A DNA stretch of 32,437 nucleotides from Methanobacteriota archaeon (lineage in GTDB: Archaea; Thermoplasmatota; Poseidoniia; Poseidoniales; Poseidoniaceae): assembly GCA_002722695.1 (NCBI GenBank), contig PBMS01000003.1, forward strand, positions 7,148-39,584, in the 5' to 3' direction. Shown here in pieces: positions 7,800 through 16,241 of this stretch. The stretch's first letter is position 1, and each line of letters begins with the position of its first letter. A program made the translations under genes and the position numbers. A model generated the notes under the pieces. The model had not been told where the DNA came from, searched no databases, and was given only the letters and a program-made list of their open reading frames with translations.

Positions 7800-8468
7800 A
7801 TGAGCGCTACGGTCTGGTTTTTGACCTCCAATCAGGGAAAGTTGGACGAGGCAGCGCATCACTTTTCGGAAGTCGGCATGGAGGTCAGAGCCCTCAGCGT
7901 GGATTCAGGCGTCGTTGTCGAGCCTCAAGCCGAGGATTTGGAAACGGTGGCCAGGGCCAAGATTCAGCAAGCTCTGAAGCACTTACCCGAAGGCGAGACC
8001 ACGGTGATGGTGGAGGATGCGGGCTTGTTTATCGACGCACTGGGAGGCTTTCCGGGCGTGTATTCCGCCTACGTGCACGACACGATTGGGAACCTTGGCA
8101 TCGTGCGGTTGCTTCACCATCTCACCAGCGAGGACCCCGTCCGGGCGAAACGCCTTCGCGCCGCTTCCTTCCAAGCGGTGGCCGTCTTGTGGGACGGGCA
8201 TCAACTCATCGTTGGCAAAGGGGTGTGCCGGGGGTCCATTGCATCGGACGCTCAAGGGGAGAACGGTTTCGGGTACGATCCCATCTTCATCCCCGCCGAC
8301 TTGGACGAGGACGGAGCGTCGCTCGACCCTGAAACCTTGGGTGTTGTGAGCACGCACGGACGGACGTTCGGAAGCGTTGACGTGTCTGAGAAGCACCTGT
8401 TCAGTCATCGTCGTAGAGCGATTGAAGACCTCGTGCGCCAGATGCCTCAACTCAACGCTGGTGAATGA
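7800..8468 (+). CDS. rdgB: XTP/dITP diphosphatase (RdgB/HAM1 family)
   Basis: A 222-residue nucleotide-sanitising enzyme that hydrolyses ITP, dITP and XTP to monophosphates so that they do not enter nucleic acids. Family motifs are FLTSNQGKLDEA at the N-terminus, the metal/base site EDAGLFIDALGGFPGVYSAYV, the GENGFGYDPIFIP block and SHRRRAIEDL near the C-terminus. The length is somewhat above the 185-200 residues usual for the family because of acidic loops (DLDEDGASLD). The start at ATG 7800 puts the first motif at the correct position. Nearby bud32 is consistent with archaeal neighbourhoods, although nadA and crcB lie between them. Confidence 0.92.
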   Translation: MSATVWFLTSNQGKLDEAAHHFSEVGMEVRALSVDSGVVVEPQAEDLETVARAKIQQALKHLPEGETTVMVEDAGLFIDALGGFPGVYSAYVHDTIGNLGIVRLLHHLTSEDPVRAKRLRAASFQAVAVLWDGHQLIVGKGVCRGSIASDAQGENGFGYDPIFIPADLDEDGASLDPETLGVVSTHGRTFGSVDVSEKHLFSHRRRAIEDLVRQMPQLNAGE

Positions 8469-8522
8469 CCGATGCCGTCCATCACCGTCATAAAGAACCG
8501 ATGATTGGATGGAGCGAGGGAC

Positions 8523-9458
8523 ATGGGATTCGCGAGGACCGCTGTCGGCGTGTTGTTCATCTCCGTGCTGGGGTTCTATCTCTCAACCGTGGGTCAGCTC
8601 ACAGACGAAGCAAAGTGGGGCTTCGTGGGTGCTTTGGGCGTGCTGGCTTTCCTGTACATCAACCTCGGTGGTCGGGCTCAACCAACGGCTCGAGCCAAAC
8701 GTTCACGTCCTGCCCAAACCACTCCCTCGTCCGACGCCGAATCCGACGAGGTTGAGGTGGAAATTGAAACCGAAGAGGAGGACGACTTGCCCGAACCTGT
8801 GGTCGCCAACAGCCTCGACGGCGCTACGCTGAGAGAGCGAAAACTCGCAAAAATTGCCGCAGCACAAGCCGCACAAGCCGCTGCGGAGGCTGAAGACGAA
8901 GAGGAAGGTGGCGAGGCTGTGATCGAAGTTGAACTCGAAGACGTCCACGTCGCCGATGAATACGTGGTTGATGTCAGTCCCGAGTCGGTTGAAGACGCCG
9001 ACATCGCCATCACCGTTCGCGACCGAAGAGAGCGCCACGAAGCCATTCGTGAGCGCATCAAGCGTCGACGCATGGGCCAGATGGCGGACATCCGTGCGTC
9101 AACGGCCCGCATGTGGGAAGAGCATGCGTCCGGCGAAGACCTGGTCGCTCTCCTGCAAACCCCCGGCCACGGGCACACCGTTTTGGTGGAGCCTGAGCAC
9201 CCCGCTCCCGGTCATGTTTACGGTGCAACCTTTGTGCGCATTGACGAAGGCCGTATTCTGAAACTCAGACTTCCGCTCGACCTCGGGTTCGAATCGGTGG
9301 CCAGCGCACCAGCCCAACCCGAAATGCCTGTGCTCATTGGACCCGACGGGAAGGAACTTCCTCCGCTCTTGTCCCCCGATGGAACACCGCTCCCACTCCC
9401 GCCGTTGCCCGCTGCCAGCAGTGCCTTGGACGCTCTTCGCCAGGAAATGCAAGAGTGA
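8523..9458 (+). CDS. Acidic membrane-anchored protein of unknown function
   Basis: A 311-residue protein with two N-terminal hydrophobic helices (about residues 7-25 and 34-50). A strongly acidic, low-complexity region follows (runs such as EVEVEIETEEEDD), then an Ala-rich stretch likely to form coiled coil (AKIAAAQAAQAAAEAEDEEE). Next comes a basic helix (RRERHEAIRERIKRRR) and a globular C-terminal part ending in a proline-rich tail. The soluble part is probably cytoplasmic. ATG 8523 with GAGGG just upstream is preferred over TTG 8505. I recognise no family. The alternating acidic and basic blocks suggest a scaffold or nucleic-acid/protein interaction role, which is inference only. Confidence 0.75.
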   Translation: MGFARTAVGVLFISVLGFYLSTVGQLTDEAKWGFVGALGVLAFLYINLGGRAQPTARAKRSRPAQTTPSSDAESDEVEVEIETEEEDDLPEPVVANSLDGATLRERKLAKIAAAQAAQAAAEAEDEEEGGEAVIEVELEDVHVADEYVVDVSPESVEDADIAITVRDRRERHEAIRERIKRRRMGQMADIRASTARMWEEHASGEDLVALLQTPGHGHTVLVEPEHPAPGHVYGATFVRIDEGRILKLRLPLDLGFESVASAPAQPEMPVLIGPDGKELPPLLSPDGTPLPLPPLPAASSALDALRQEMQE

Positions 9459-9507
9459 CGGCGTCTCGTTGTTCGGCTAAGTTTGGTCGAAATGAATCGG
9501 TTTGAAT

Positions 9508-10350
9508 TTAGCGATGCTTCCATTCCGGCGTCTCTCGGTTCATGAAAGCCTGAACGCCGATTTCTTTGTCCTCGCTGTCGAAGAGGTCAGCAAAGGCGAT
9601 GGCTTCGATTTCGACACCGTCCGTCAACCCCTCGTCGAGCGCAGCGCGAACGGCCTGCTTGCCCACCCTGAGCGCATGAGACGATTTGGTCCCGATTCGG
9701 CGGGCCATCTCCATGACCGTTTGCTCAAGATCCTCCGGTGCGACCACGTGGTTGACCAGTCCAATTCGATGCGCCTCTTCTGCGGGAACCATGTCCCCGG
9801 TCATGATCATCTCATGCGCCTTGCCGTAGCCAACCAAGCGTTCGAGCCGCTGTGTTGCACCGTACCCGGGGATAAGCCCGAGGTTGATCTCAGGTGTACC
9901 GAAGGTGGAGCGGTTGCTTGCAATGCGAACATCGCATGAGCACGCCACTTCACATCCCCCACCGAGTGCGAAACCGTCCACCATGGCGATGGTCGGTTTG
10001 CTCAGATTCCACAGAGCCTCCACGGCGTTGTTTCGGAAACGCTCCCGAATCACATCACTCCCGGCCCCAGCAAATTCCGTGATGTCGGCTCCGGCAACAA
10101 AGGCGTGAGGCTTGGTCCGCTTTCCTTCAGCGGGGGGGTTGGGCGGTGCGCCCGTGATCACCAAAACACGAACATCGTCCGATTCTTCGACCCAAGCGCA
10201 GACGGTTTTCAGCGAAGCCATGACCTCGGCGTTCAAGGCGTTCAGCTTGTCGGGTCGGTCAATGGTCAGGCAGGCGATGAAACCAAGATTTTGGTCGTCG
10301 CTGACGGGTTCAAGGTTCACCTTCATGACGTCGCTTTGTGGTGGGTTCAT
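9508..10350 (-). CDS. Enoyl-CoA hydratase/isomerase (crotonase family)
   Basis: A 280-residue crotonase-fold enzyme. The oxyanion-hole segment AFVAGADITEF and the second block GFALGGGCEVACSCDVRIAS are clear. Both catalytic glutamates of true hydratases are present, E134 in GGGCEVA and E154 in TPEINLGLIPGYG. This supports syn-hydration of 2-enoyl-CoA in beta-oxidation. It has an unusual Pro-rich insertion (APPNPPAEGKRTKP) after the first strand. ATG 10350 is used, with ATG 10326 possible. The gene is divergent from the ABC transporter pair, with 94 bases between, and converges on the acidic membrane protein. The substrate is not predictable. Confidence 0.9.
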   Translation of the reverse strand: MNPPQSDVMKVNLEPVSDDQNLGFIACLTIDRPDKLNALNAEVMASLKTVCAWVEESDDVRVLVITGAPPNPPAEGKRTKPHAFVAGADITEFAGAGSDVIRERFRNNAVEALWNLSKPTIAMVDGFALGGGCEVACSCDVRIASNRSTFGTPEINLGLIPGYGATQRLERLVGYGKAHEMIMTGDMVPAEEAHRIGLVNHVVAPEDLEQTVMEMARRIGTKSSHALRVGKQAVRAALDEGLTDGVEIEAIAFADLFDSEDKEIGVQAFMNRETPEWKHR

Positions 10351-10444
10351 GCGTTGACTGAGGACTCACCTCTTCTTGATGTCATCGCCGTTGTACAATG
10401 AAGGACAACCAAGGGATGATAATTGACAGCGACATGCAAGAGGT

Positions 10445-11230
10445 ATGGCTGAGAGCAGCAAACCGATGGTCAGCGCGGTTGATATGGCCAAAAAATACGG
10501 TGACTTCATCGCACTCCACCCTTTGAACGTTGAGGTTCATGACGGAGAATTCTTCGGAGTTTTTGGGCCCAACGGGGCTGGGAAGTCCACGTTCATCAAG
10601 CTCCTCACCGGACAACTGCGGCCCAGCAAAGGACGGATAGAGGTCCTCGGCGTTGACGCCGTCAACGACCCTCAAAAGGTGAAGGCCAACATCGGGATTG
10701 TCCCCGAATCTGAATCGCCCCCGTCCTTTCTTACGCCGACTGAGTTTCTCGAGTTCGTCGCTCGTCTCCGCAACGTTGACGACATGAAAACCAAGGTGGA
10801 GCACTGGCTGGAGTGGTTTGGACTCGAAGAAAAACGCGACACGATGTGCAAGGATTTGTCCAAGGGTCAGCGACAGAAGGTCATGCTTGCCAGCGCCTTT
10901 ATCCACAAACCTAAATTGCTCTTTTTGGACGAGCCGTTCGCCAACCTCGACCCCATCTACCAACGCAAGTGCAGGGAATGGTTGTTGAATCACGTGGCGG
11001 AAGGTGGAACGATTTTCCTCTGCTCCCACGTTTTGGAAATGGCCGAGCGAATGTGCAACAGAATGGCCATCATCAACGACGGGCGAGTTCTCGCAGCCGG
11101 TACGGTGAAAGGTCTCAAACAATCCAGCGACGAGACCCTTGAGGACGTGTTCATACGGCTTGTGGGTCGGTCCATTGAGGACGTTGAGCGGCTGACTGAA
11201 GAGGGTGTCAAGGACGATTCGGAGGAGTGA
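10445..11230 (+). CDS. ABC transporter ATP-binding protein
   Basis: A 261-residue nucleotide-binding subunit with Walker A GPNGAGKS (41-48), a Q-loop region around IGIVPESESPP, the signature LSKGQRQKV, Walker B LLFLDEPFANLDP and the H-loop LCSHVLEMAERM. The form is the ABC-2/CcmA-like class that partners polytopic permeases without a binding protein. AGAGGT abuts the ATG with no spacer, so either the start is a little downstream (ATG 10466) or the message is leaderless, with the AT-rich TGATAATTG 20-29 bases upstream as TATA box. The GTGA overlap with the next gene ties the two into one operon. The cargo is unknown. Confidence 0.93.
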   Translation: MAESSKPMVSAVDMAKKYGDFIALHPLNVEVHDGEFFGVFGPNGAGKSTFIKLLTGQLRPSKGRIEVLGVDAVNDPQKVKANIGIVPESESPPSFLTPTEFLEFVARLRNVDDMKTKVEHWLEWFGLEEKRDTMCKDLSKGQRQKVMLASAFIHKPKLLFLDEPFANLDPIYQRKCREWLLNHVAEGGTIFLCSHVLEMAERMCNRMAIINDGRVLAAGTVKGLKQSSDETLEDVFIRLVGRSIEDVERLTEEGVKDDSEE

Positions 11231-11232
11231 TT

Positions 11233-12924
11233 ATGCCCGGGACCTTCATTGAATCGCGTTCGTGGACCGACGACGATTTCAGTGAATCCGGACCCATGGG
11301 CACCTCATCGCACGGAGCGGTCTTGAACGAACCCCTGCGTGGCTGGTCGTCGTTTTCAACAACCTTCCGGGTCATGTTTCTCGAGGAAGGTCGCAAAAGC
11401 GTGGAGTTTGCGCAAAAGCGGCAGATGGTGCTGTTCCCGCTGCTTCTGACCTTGGTGACGGCCATCTCAACCATCGGTTTGCAGTTTCTCGTGGGCGATT
11501 CGACCGCCCAGACGTCCGACATCGACACCAAGACCTTCACGTGGGGAGAACTGCGTTTCGCCCTTCATCTTCCGATGTTCATGTTCTCCTTGGGCATGGG
11601 CACGTTTGCGTTCATGGGTCGAGACGCCATCGTTCGCCGCACGGGAACCAAAAATTTCCTCCTCGCCGCACCGGCGCTCCAACCGCTCCCCAATTCGATG
11701 GCGCACTTTGCGTACTTCGTGAAGGACTTGCTCTTCTACGTCCTGTTGATTTTGACACCGATCATCGCTGGCATGGCGCTGGGCATTGTGCTGGACGGGT
11801 TTGCCGGCATTCGCACCCCTCTGCTCTGGAGTTCCCTTCCTTGGACATGGCTGGCCATGGCCACCACCCTCGGACAAGGTCTTGCCCTGTCGTTCCTCGC
11901 CTCTTCGTTGTGGTTGAGAGGCCGTCCGTACACCGTTCTCGGCCCGCTGCTTGCCGTTGCCGTGGGTGTCGGCGTGGGTGTCGGTGCTCTTCCCGCCGAT
12001 CTCCTTCTCTGGGGTTTAGCGGCGCAGTCCTCGCAAAGCGGTGTGGCCATTCTGCTCGGGCTGTCGCTGTCCATAGGTGTCGGACTTCTTGCTTCATTGC
12101 TCATCCTAGACGACTTCGATGTGAGCGTTGTTGAGCGTGGCGACCTGCTGGCACCGATGCACGCTCGCCTGGGTTTCCTCGGCCGCGGCCATATTCGTCT
12201 CATCGTGGCGAAAGAATTCGTGGATTTGTTCCGTTCAGGGGCCATCAAGAAGATGACGGTGTCGTACGCCATCCCGCTCTTGGTGCTGCTCGGCATGGCG
12301 TGGTTGGTGGATTTTGCCGAAGCACCCATTCCGATCAATTTGCTTTCATACGCACCGTTCCTTGGATTCTTTGGGTTCAATTTTTACTCGTGGCTGACCA
12401 TCCTCGATTCGCCCGATTTCATGAACGGTTTGCCGCTCAAGGTGCCCGATTTGATTCGAGCAAAAGTCGTGGTCTACTTCCTGGCCACCTCATGGATTTC
12501 GCTGATCTTCATCGTCCTGATGGCGTGGAGACTGGACGAGTGGGCGTCGCTACCAACCAGCATCATCGTGATGTTTGCCAACTCCGTTTACATCGTCGCT
12601 CTCACGGCGTTTCTGATGGGATTGCGTCCCAACAAAGCCATCTTTGATGCCTCGATCATGGTGTGGTTTTGGATCGGAACCGTGCTCCCGTTGCTGGGCT
12701 TGTTCCTTCTCTCCTTCACTCAGGGCGACGTTGGTTTGTACGGCAATTGGTGGGAGCGAGCGAGTCAGGACGGGCTGGCTGCAACCGCCCAAATGTACGA
12801 CGAGAGCATGGTTCAACAAGGCTACATGGGCATGATTGCCATCTCCGTCGGTTTGATTTTCGCCTCAGCGTTGCTCTGGAAGTTGATGGACAAGCGATGG
12901 GGCAGGTCGGAGTTCTCAAACTGA
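11233..12924 (+). CDS. ABC-2 type multi-spanning permease
   Basis: A 563-residue membrane protein directly downstream of the ABC ATPase gene. After a soluble N-terminal segment of about 60 residues, many hydrophobic segments are visible, including MVLFPLLLTLVTAISTIGL, LLFYVLLILTPIIAGMALG and LLAVAVGVGVGVGALPADLL. A central cytoplasmic stretch contains VAKEFVDLFRSGAIKKM, which resembles the coupling region of ABC-2 permeases. The start may be GTG 11227, overlapping the upstream stop, or ATG 11233. The latter is chosen because GGAGGA lies six bases before it. The substrate (lipid, drug or other) cannot be inferred. Confidence 0.88.
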   Translation: MPGTFIESRSWTDDDFSESGPMGTSSHGAVLNEPLRGWSSFSTTFRVMFLEEGRKSVEFAQKRQMVLFPLLLTLVTAISTIGLQFLVGDSTAQTSDIDTKTFTWGELRFALHLPMFMFSLGMGTFAFMGRDAIVRRTGTKNFLLAAPALQPLPNSMAHFAYFVKDLLFYVLLILTPIIAGMALGIVLDGFAGIRTPLLWSSLPWTWLAMATTLGQGLALSFLASSLWLRGRPYTVLGPLLAVAVGVGVGVGALPADLLLWGLAAQSSQSGVAILLGLSLSIGVGLLASLLILDDFDVSVVERGDLLAPMHARLGFLGRGHIRLIVAKEFVDLFRSGAIKKMTVSYAIPLLVLLGMAWLVDFAEAPIPINLLSYAPFLGFFGFNFYSWLTILDSPDFMNGLPLKVPDLIRAKVVVYFLATSWISLIFIVLMAWRLDEWASLPTSIIVMFANSVYIVALTAFLMGLRPNKAIFDASIMVWFWIGTVLPLLGLFLLSFTQGDVGLYGNWWERASQDGLAATAQMYDESMVQQGYMGMIAISVGLIFASALLWKLMDKRWGRSEFSN

Positions 12925-12980
12925 GTCTTGCGCCTCCGCAGGGGGGTATGTTCTTGAGCGTTGGGCACAGGGGTTTGGTC

Positions 12981-13544
12981 ATGGCTTGGGTTGTGGCGGT
13001 TTGCGGCATGCCCGGCTCCGGCAAGGGTGAATTTGCGGCGGTGCTGAGTCAGGCGGGGGTCCCTGTTGTCTCCATGGGCGACATGATTCGGGCCGAAGTT
13101 CGTGTTCAAGGTCTGGTGGAAGAACCGCACATCTTTGGCGAGGTCGCTGCTGCGTTGCGAGCGGAACACGGCGAGGACGTTCTCGCGGTTCGTCTCTGCG
13201 AACGAGTGGATGAGCTGCTTGAAACCCACGAAATGGTTCTCATCGAGGGCCTGCGCGGCACGGCGGAGGATGCGGTGTTTTCGGCCCGATGGGGCGATGC
13301 TTACCTCACCGTGGCCATCGAGGCCGAGGCGGAACTGCGCTTCAGTCGAATCGTCCAGCGAGGTCGTTCCGAAGACGGCGACCGAGCGGCGTTTGAAGCA
13401 CGGAACGAACGAGAACGAGGTTGGGGGTTGGAGCAATTGATTGCCGGAGCAAACAACGCCATTCACAACGATGTGGAATTGGATGAGTTTCAGGCCCGTT
13501 GTCGCGTGTGGCTTGACGCCCTCCGGGCCGGACACACCGCCTGA
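12981..13544 (+). CDS. UPF0200-type P-loop nucleotide kinase-like protein
   Basis: A 187-residue protein with the P-loop GMPGSGKG (residues 9-16) close to the N-terminus, then SMGDMIRAEV and VLIEGLRG, a layout like adenylate/dephospho-CoA kinases. A C-terminal RNERERGWGL segment is typical of archaeal UPF0200 proteins. The family is annotated only as a putative nucleotide kinase, so the substrate is open. ATG 12981 places the P-loop where the family has it; ATG 12948 (after GGGGGGT) would add 11 residues. The ORF track begins much further upstream inside the permease gene, which is not credible. It may be cotranscribed with the ABC genes, since the gap is 56 bases. Confidence 0.8.
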   Translation: MAWVVAVCGMPGSGKGEFAAVLSQAGVPVVSMGDMIRAEVRVQGLVEEPHIFGEVAAALRAEHGEDVLAVRLCERVDELLETHEMVLIEGLRGTAEDAVFSARWGDAYLTVAIEAEAELRFSRIVQRGRSEDGDRAAFEARNERERGWGLEQLIAGANNAIHNDVELDEFQARCRVWLDALRAGHTA

Positions 13545-13601
13545 TTCGTAGCGGGGGATTCCGGCACAGCAGGCCGTTTTGTTGCTGATGTTCACCCAAG
13601 T

Positions 13602-13608
13602 GTTATAG
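13602..13608 (+). promoter_or_regulatory. Possible TATA box for the pilus-type operon
   Basis: GTTATAG lies about 46-52 bases before the ATG of the secretion ATPase, which would place transcription start near 13630 and leave a leader of about 24 bases. It is the most TATA-like stretch in the 109-base gap between the UPF0200 gene and the operon. The gap is long enough to hold a promoter, but the match is weak. Confidence 0.35.
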
Positions 13609-13653
13609 TCGGGGAGATGTTGTAGCAAACTGCAATCGCGGGGGCTGTCGACC

Positions 13654-15177
13654 ATGGCAAGAAAAAAAGGAGGTGGCGGTGGACGACAGCGAGCGCGACA
13701 ACGAGCCCAATACGACGAGTTGGACAAGTACCCCGTGATGCCTCCGCATGCCTTTGCTCGCATTGTTCGCGACAAGCAGACCCTGAACATCATCTACCAA
13801 ATCATTGAACCACCCTTGACCAAAAAGGAACAGGAACAGCGCGATGAAATCATGGATATTTTCATTCGATCTCTGACGGCCAACATCGAAGAAATTGATT
13901 CAAACCCCGAGGCCTACGTGCGGACGGCCATGGACAAAGTCATCAAGTCCTACAGCATGAAAATCAACAAGAAATCCAAATCCAAACTCTTCTATTACCT
14001 GCGAAGAGATCTCATCGGCTATGGAAAAATGGACGTCCTGATGAACGACGTGAACGTGGAGGACATCTCCCTTGACGGCACCAACGTCCCGATTTTTGCT
14101 TACCATCGAAAATTCGAATCGGTGGAAACCACGTGCGTTTGGGCCACCGATCAAGAACTGGAATCCTACGTCATCAAGCTCGCTCAGCGATGCGGCAAAC
14201 ACATTTCCGTTGCAGAACCGCTTCTCGACGCTACGCTGATGGACGGTTCCCGAATCGTGATGAAACTCGGCCACGAAATTTCGACCCGTGGCTCGGCGTT
14301 CTGTATTCGACGATTCAAGGACGACCCCTTCTCTCCTGCTGACATCGTCGCGTTCCGAACCATGTCCTCGCTCATGGTTGCTTACCTCTGGATCGCCTTC
14401 CAGAACGAGGTCCCTATGTTGTTTGTCGGCGGTACGGCCTCCGGGAAAACCACCACGCTCAACGCCATGTGTATCTTCATTCCCTGGCAGATGAAAATTG
14501 TCTCCATCGAGTCCACCCGTGAAGTCAACATCCCGCAACCGAATTGGGTCCCGGGGCTGACTCGGCAAGGCTTCGGTGGTGAGAGCGACGAAGGTGTCAT
14601 CGGAGAGTTCGAGTTGCTCAAGGCTGCGTTGCGTGAGCGGCCCGAATACATCATTGTGGGCGAAATCCGAGGTGCAGAGGCGTATGTGCTGTTCCAAGCC
14701 ATGGCCACCGGGCACTGCGCTTACTCAACGGTGCACGCCGATTCGGTGCCTTCCCTTGTTCACCGTTTGGAAAACAAGCCGATCGACATCCCCCGTGTGT
14801 TGTTGCCGGCTCTCGAAGCGTGCTCCATTCAAATTCAAACTCGAATCAACGGCCGGCGTGTTCGGCGCACCAAGCAGGTTGTGGAAATCGTTGGCATTGA
14901 CCCAAACTCCATGGAAGTCATCACCAACGAGGTGTTCCGCTGGGACGTAACCAACGACGATTTCATCTTCAGCGGCAAGTCGTACGTGCTGGAAAAAATC
15001 ATGGTGAAGATCAACTACAGCCAAGAAGAGATGCGCCGAGAACTGCGCACTCGGAAGCGGATTTTGGAATGGATGGTGCTGAACGACATCCGCAAGGCCG
15101 ACCAAGTTTCTCAAATCATCACGGAGTATTACGTGCGTCCGAACGAAATCCTGGCCCGAGTGGACGGGTTGAAGTGA
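13654..15177 (+). CDS. Type II/IV secretion system (archaeal pilus) ATPase, FlaI/TadA-like
   Basis: A 507-residue hexameric motor ATPase for assembly of type IV pilus-like filaments. It begins with a basic, glycine-rich tail. An N-terminal domain follows with DVLMNDVNVEDISLDGTNVPIF, typical of the archaeal PilB/FlaI/TadA group. Then come Walker A GGTASGKTT (259-267), an Asp-box variant IESTRE, Walker B YIIVGEIRGAEAY (332-344) and the His-box GHCAYSTVHAD. The C-terminal part is the usual helical domain. It is the first gene of a five-gene operon with two T2SSF proteins and two pilin-like proteins. No FlaF, FlaG, FlaH or archaellin genes are present, so a pilus or Tad-like secretion device is more likely than an archaellum. 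Confidence 0.93.
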   Translation: MARKKGGGGGRQRARQRAQYDELDKYPVMPPHAFARIVRDKQTLNIIYQIIEPPLTKKEQEQRDEIMDIFIRSLTANIEEIDSNPEAYVRTAMDKVIKSYSMKINKKSKSKLFYYLRRDLIGYGKMDVLMNDVNVEDISLDGTNVPIFAYHRKFESVETTCVWATDQELESYVIKLAQRCGKHISVAEPLLDATLMDGSRIVMKLGHEISTRGSAFCIRRFKDDPFSPADIVAFRTMSSLMVAYLWIAFQNEVPMLFVGGTASGKTTTLNAMCIFIPWQMKIVSIESTREVNIPQPNWVPGLTRQGFGGESDEGVIGEFELLKAALRERPEYIIVGEIRGAEAYVLFQAMATGHCAYSTVHADSVPSLVHRLENKPIDIPRVLLPALEACSIQIQTRINGRRVRRTKQVVEIVGIDPNSMEVITNEVFRWDVTNDDFIFSGKSYVLEKIMVKINYSQEEMRRELRTRKRILEWMVLNDIRKADQVSQIITEYYVRPNEILARVDGLK

Positions 15178-15204
15178 GGCGGCGACCAAGTCAACGGTGA
15201 TACG

Positions 15205-16224
15205 ATGGACCTGACCGCATGGCAACGCATCTGCAATCGGCTTTTGGGCCCGTTTGTGAAAAAGCGTGCCCGCGCCGACAAAGACCTCTCATCGAACCTC
15301 GTGAAAGGTTCCATGGGTATGATGCCCGAGGTCTACTTGTCCACGGTCATCGTCACATCCATCGCCATCACCCTGATGTCGTGGGCCTTTGTCTCGGTGT
15401 TCTTTATTCCCGACATCGGGGTCATCGCATTCTACGAAAGCATACAGGATTCATCCACTGTGAACCCGTGCTTTGAATGGGAATACTGGAACCCCGATTT
15501 GATCAACCCAGCGCAGCCGGGTAATGGCTGTCCGGAATATGCGCTTCAGGTCTTTCCTGCAATCCTGAAAGTGGTCATCGTCGCCCTTGGTGGTTTCATC
15601 GTGCCGTTTGCTGCCTATCGCTACAACAAGGGTGGGGCCGCACGAGAGGCGACACGCCGAGGCGACATGATCGAAAAGTACCTTCCTTACGCTGCTTCTT
15701 ACACCGCAGCAATGTCCGCTGCCAACGCAACACCGGCCAAGATTTTCCGTTCGCTGGCCATGAACAAGGACATCTACGGTGACGTTGCCGACGACGCTGC
15801 GATGATTTATCGAGACGTCACGCTCCTCGGTTACGACCTCATCACGGCCATGAAACTGAGCGTTGACCGTGCGGCATCGGTCTGGCTGACCGAGTTTTTC
15901 CAAGGCATGGTCGGGACCCTGACGGCAGGTGGACAACTCAAACTCTACTTCCTGAACCGAGCCGAGCACTACATGCGAGAAAACCGCACCCGATTGGGTC
16001 AGTTCTTGGAATCCATCGCACTTCTGGCCGAGTCCTACATTGTGGTTGCTGTGGCCATGCCTCTGTTCCTGATCGTCATGCTCGTCATCATGTTCTGGGT
16101 GTCCGGATCGGGTGCGCAGATGAGCGAAGGCATGCTTTACGGCATCGTGTTGGGCTTTATTCCGATGATTCACGTTGCTTATGCCGTTCTGGTGTGGACC
16201 AGCAGCAAAGAGCAAGACATGTAG
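15205..16224 (+). CDS. T2SSF-domain pilus assembly membrane protein (TadC/FlaJ-like) 1
   Basis: A 339-residue membrane protein that would form half of the platform turned by the upstream ATPase. Helix 1 is near 47-72 and a second helix near 118-137. A cytoplasmic four-helix T2SSF domain follows (IEKYLPYAASYTAAMSAANA, then LGYDLITAMKLSVDRA). Two further helices near the C-terminus include ESYIVVAVAMPLFLIVMLVIMFW. A loop of about 45 residues between helices 1 and 2 contains two cysteines (NPCFEW and NGCPEY) and would face outside. The start ATG 15205 lies 27 bases after the ATPase stop. The pairing with a second T2SSF gene matches archaeal systems in which two such proteins are encoded side by side. 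Confidence 0.88.
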   Translation: MDLTAWQRICNRLLGPFVKKRARADKDLSSNLVKGSMGMMPEVYLSTVIVTSIAITLMSWAFVSVFFIPDIGVIAFYESIQDSSTVNPCFEWEYWNPDLINPAQPGNGCPEYALQVFPAILKVVIVALGGFIVPFAAYRYNKGGAAREATRRGDMIEKYLPYAASYTAAMSAANATPAKIFRSLAMNKDIYGDVADDAAMIYRDVTLLGYDLITAMKLSVDRAASVWLTEFFQGMVGTLTAGGQLKLYFLNRAEHYMRENRTRLGQFLESIALLAESYIVVAVAMPLFLIVMLVIMFWVSGSGAQMSEGMLYGIVLGFIPMIHVAYAVLVWTSSKEQDM

Positions 16225-16241
16225 AGAGGGGGTGAGGTTCG

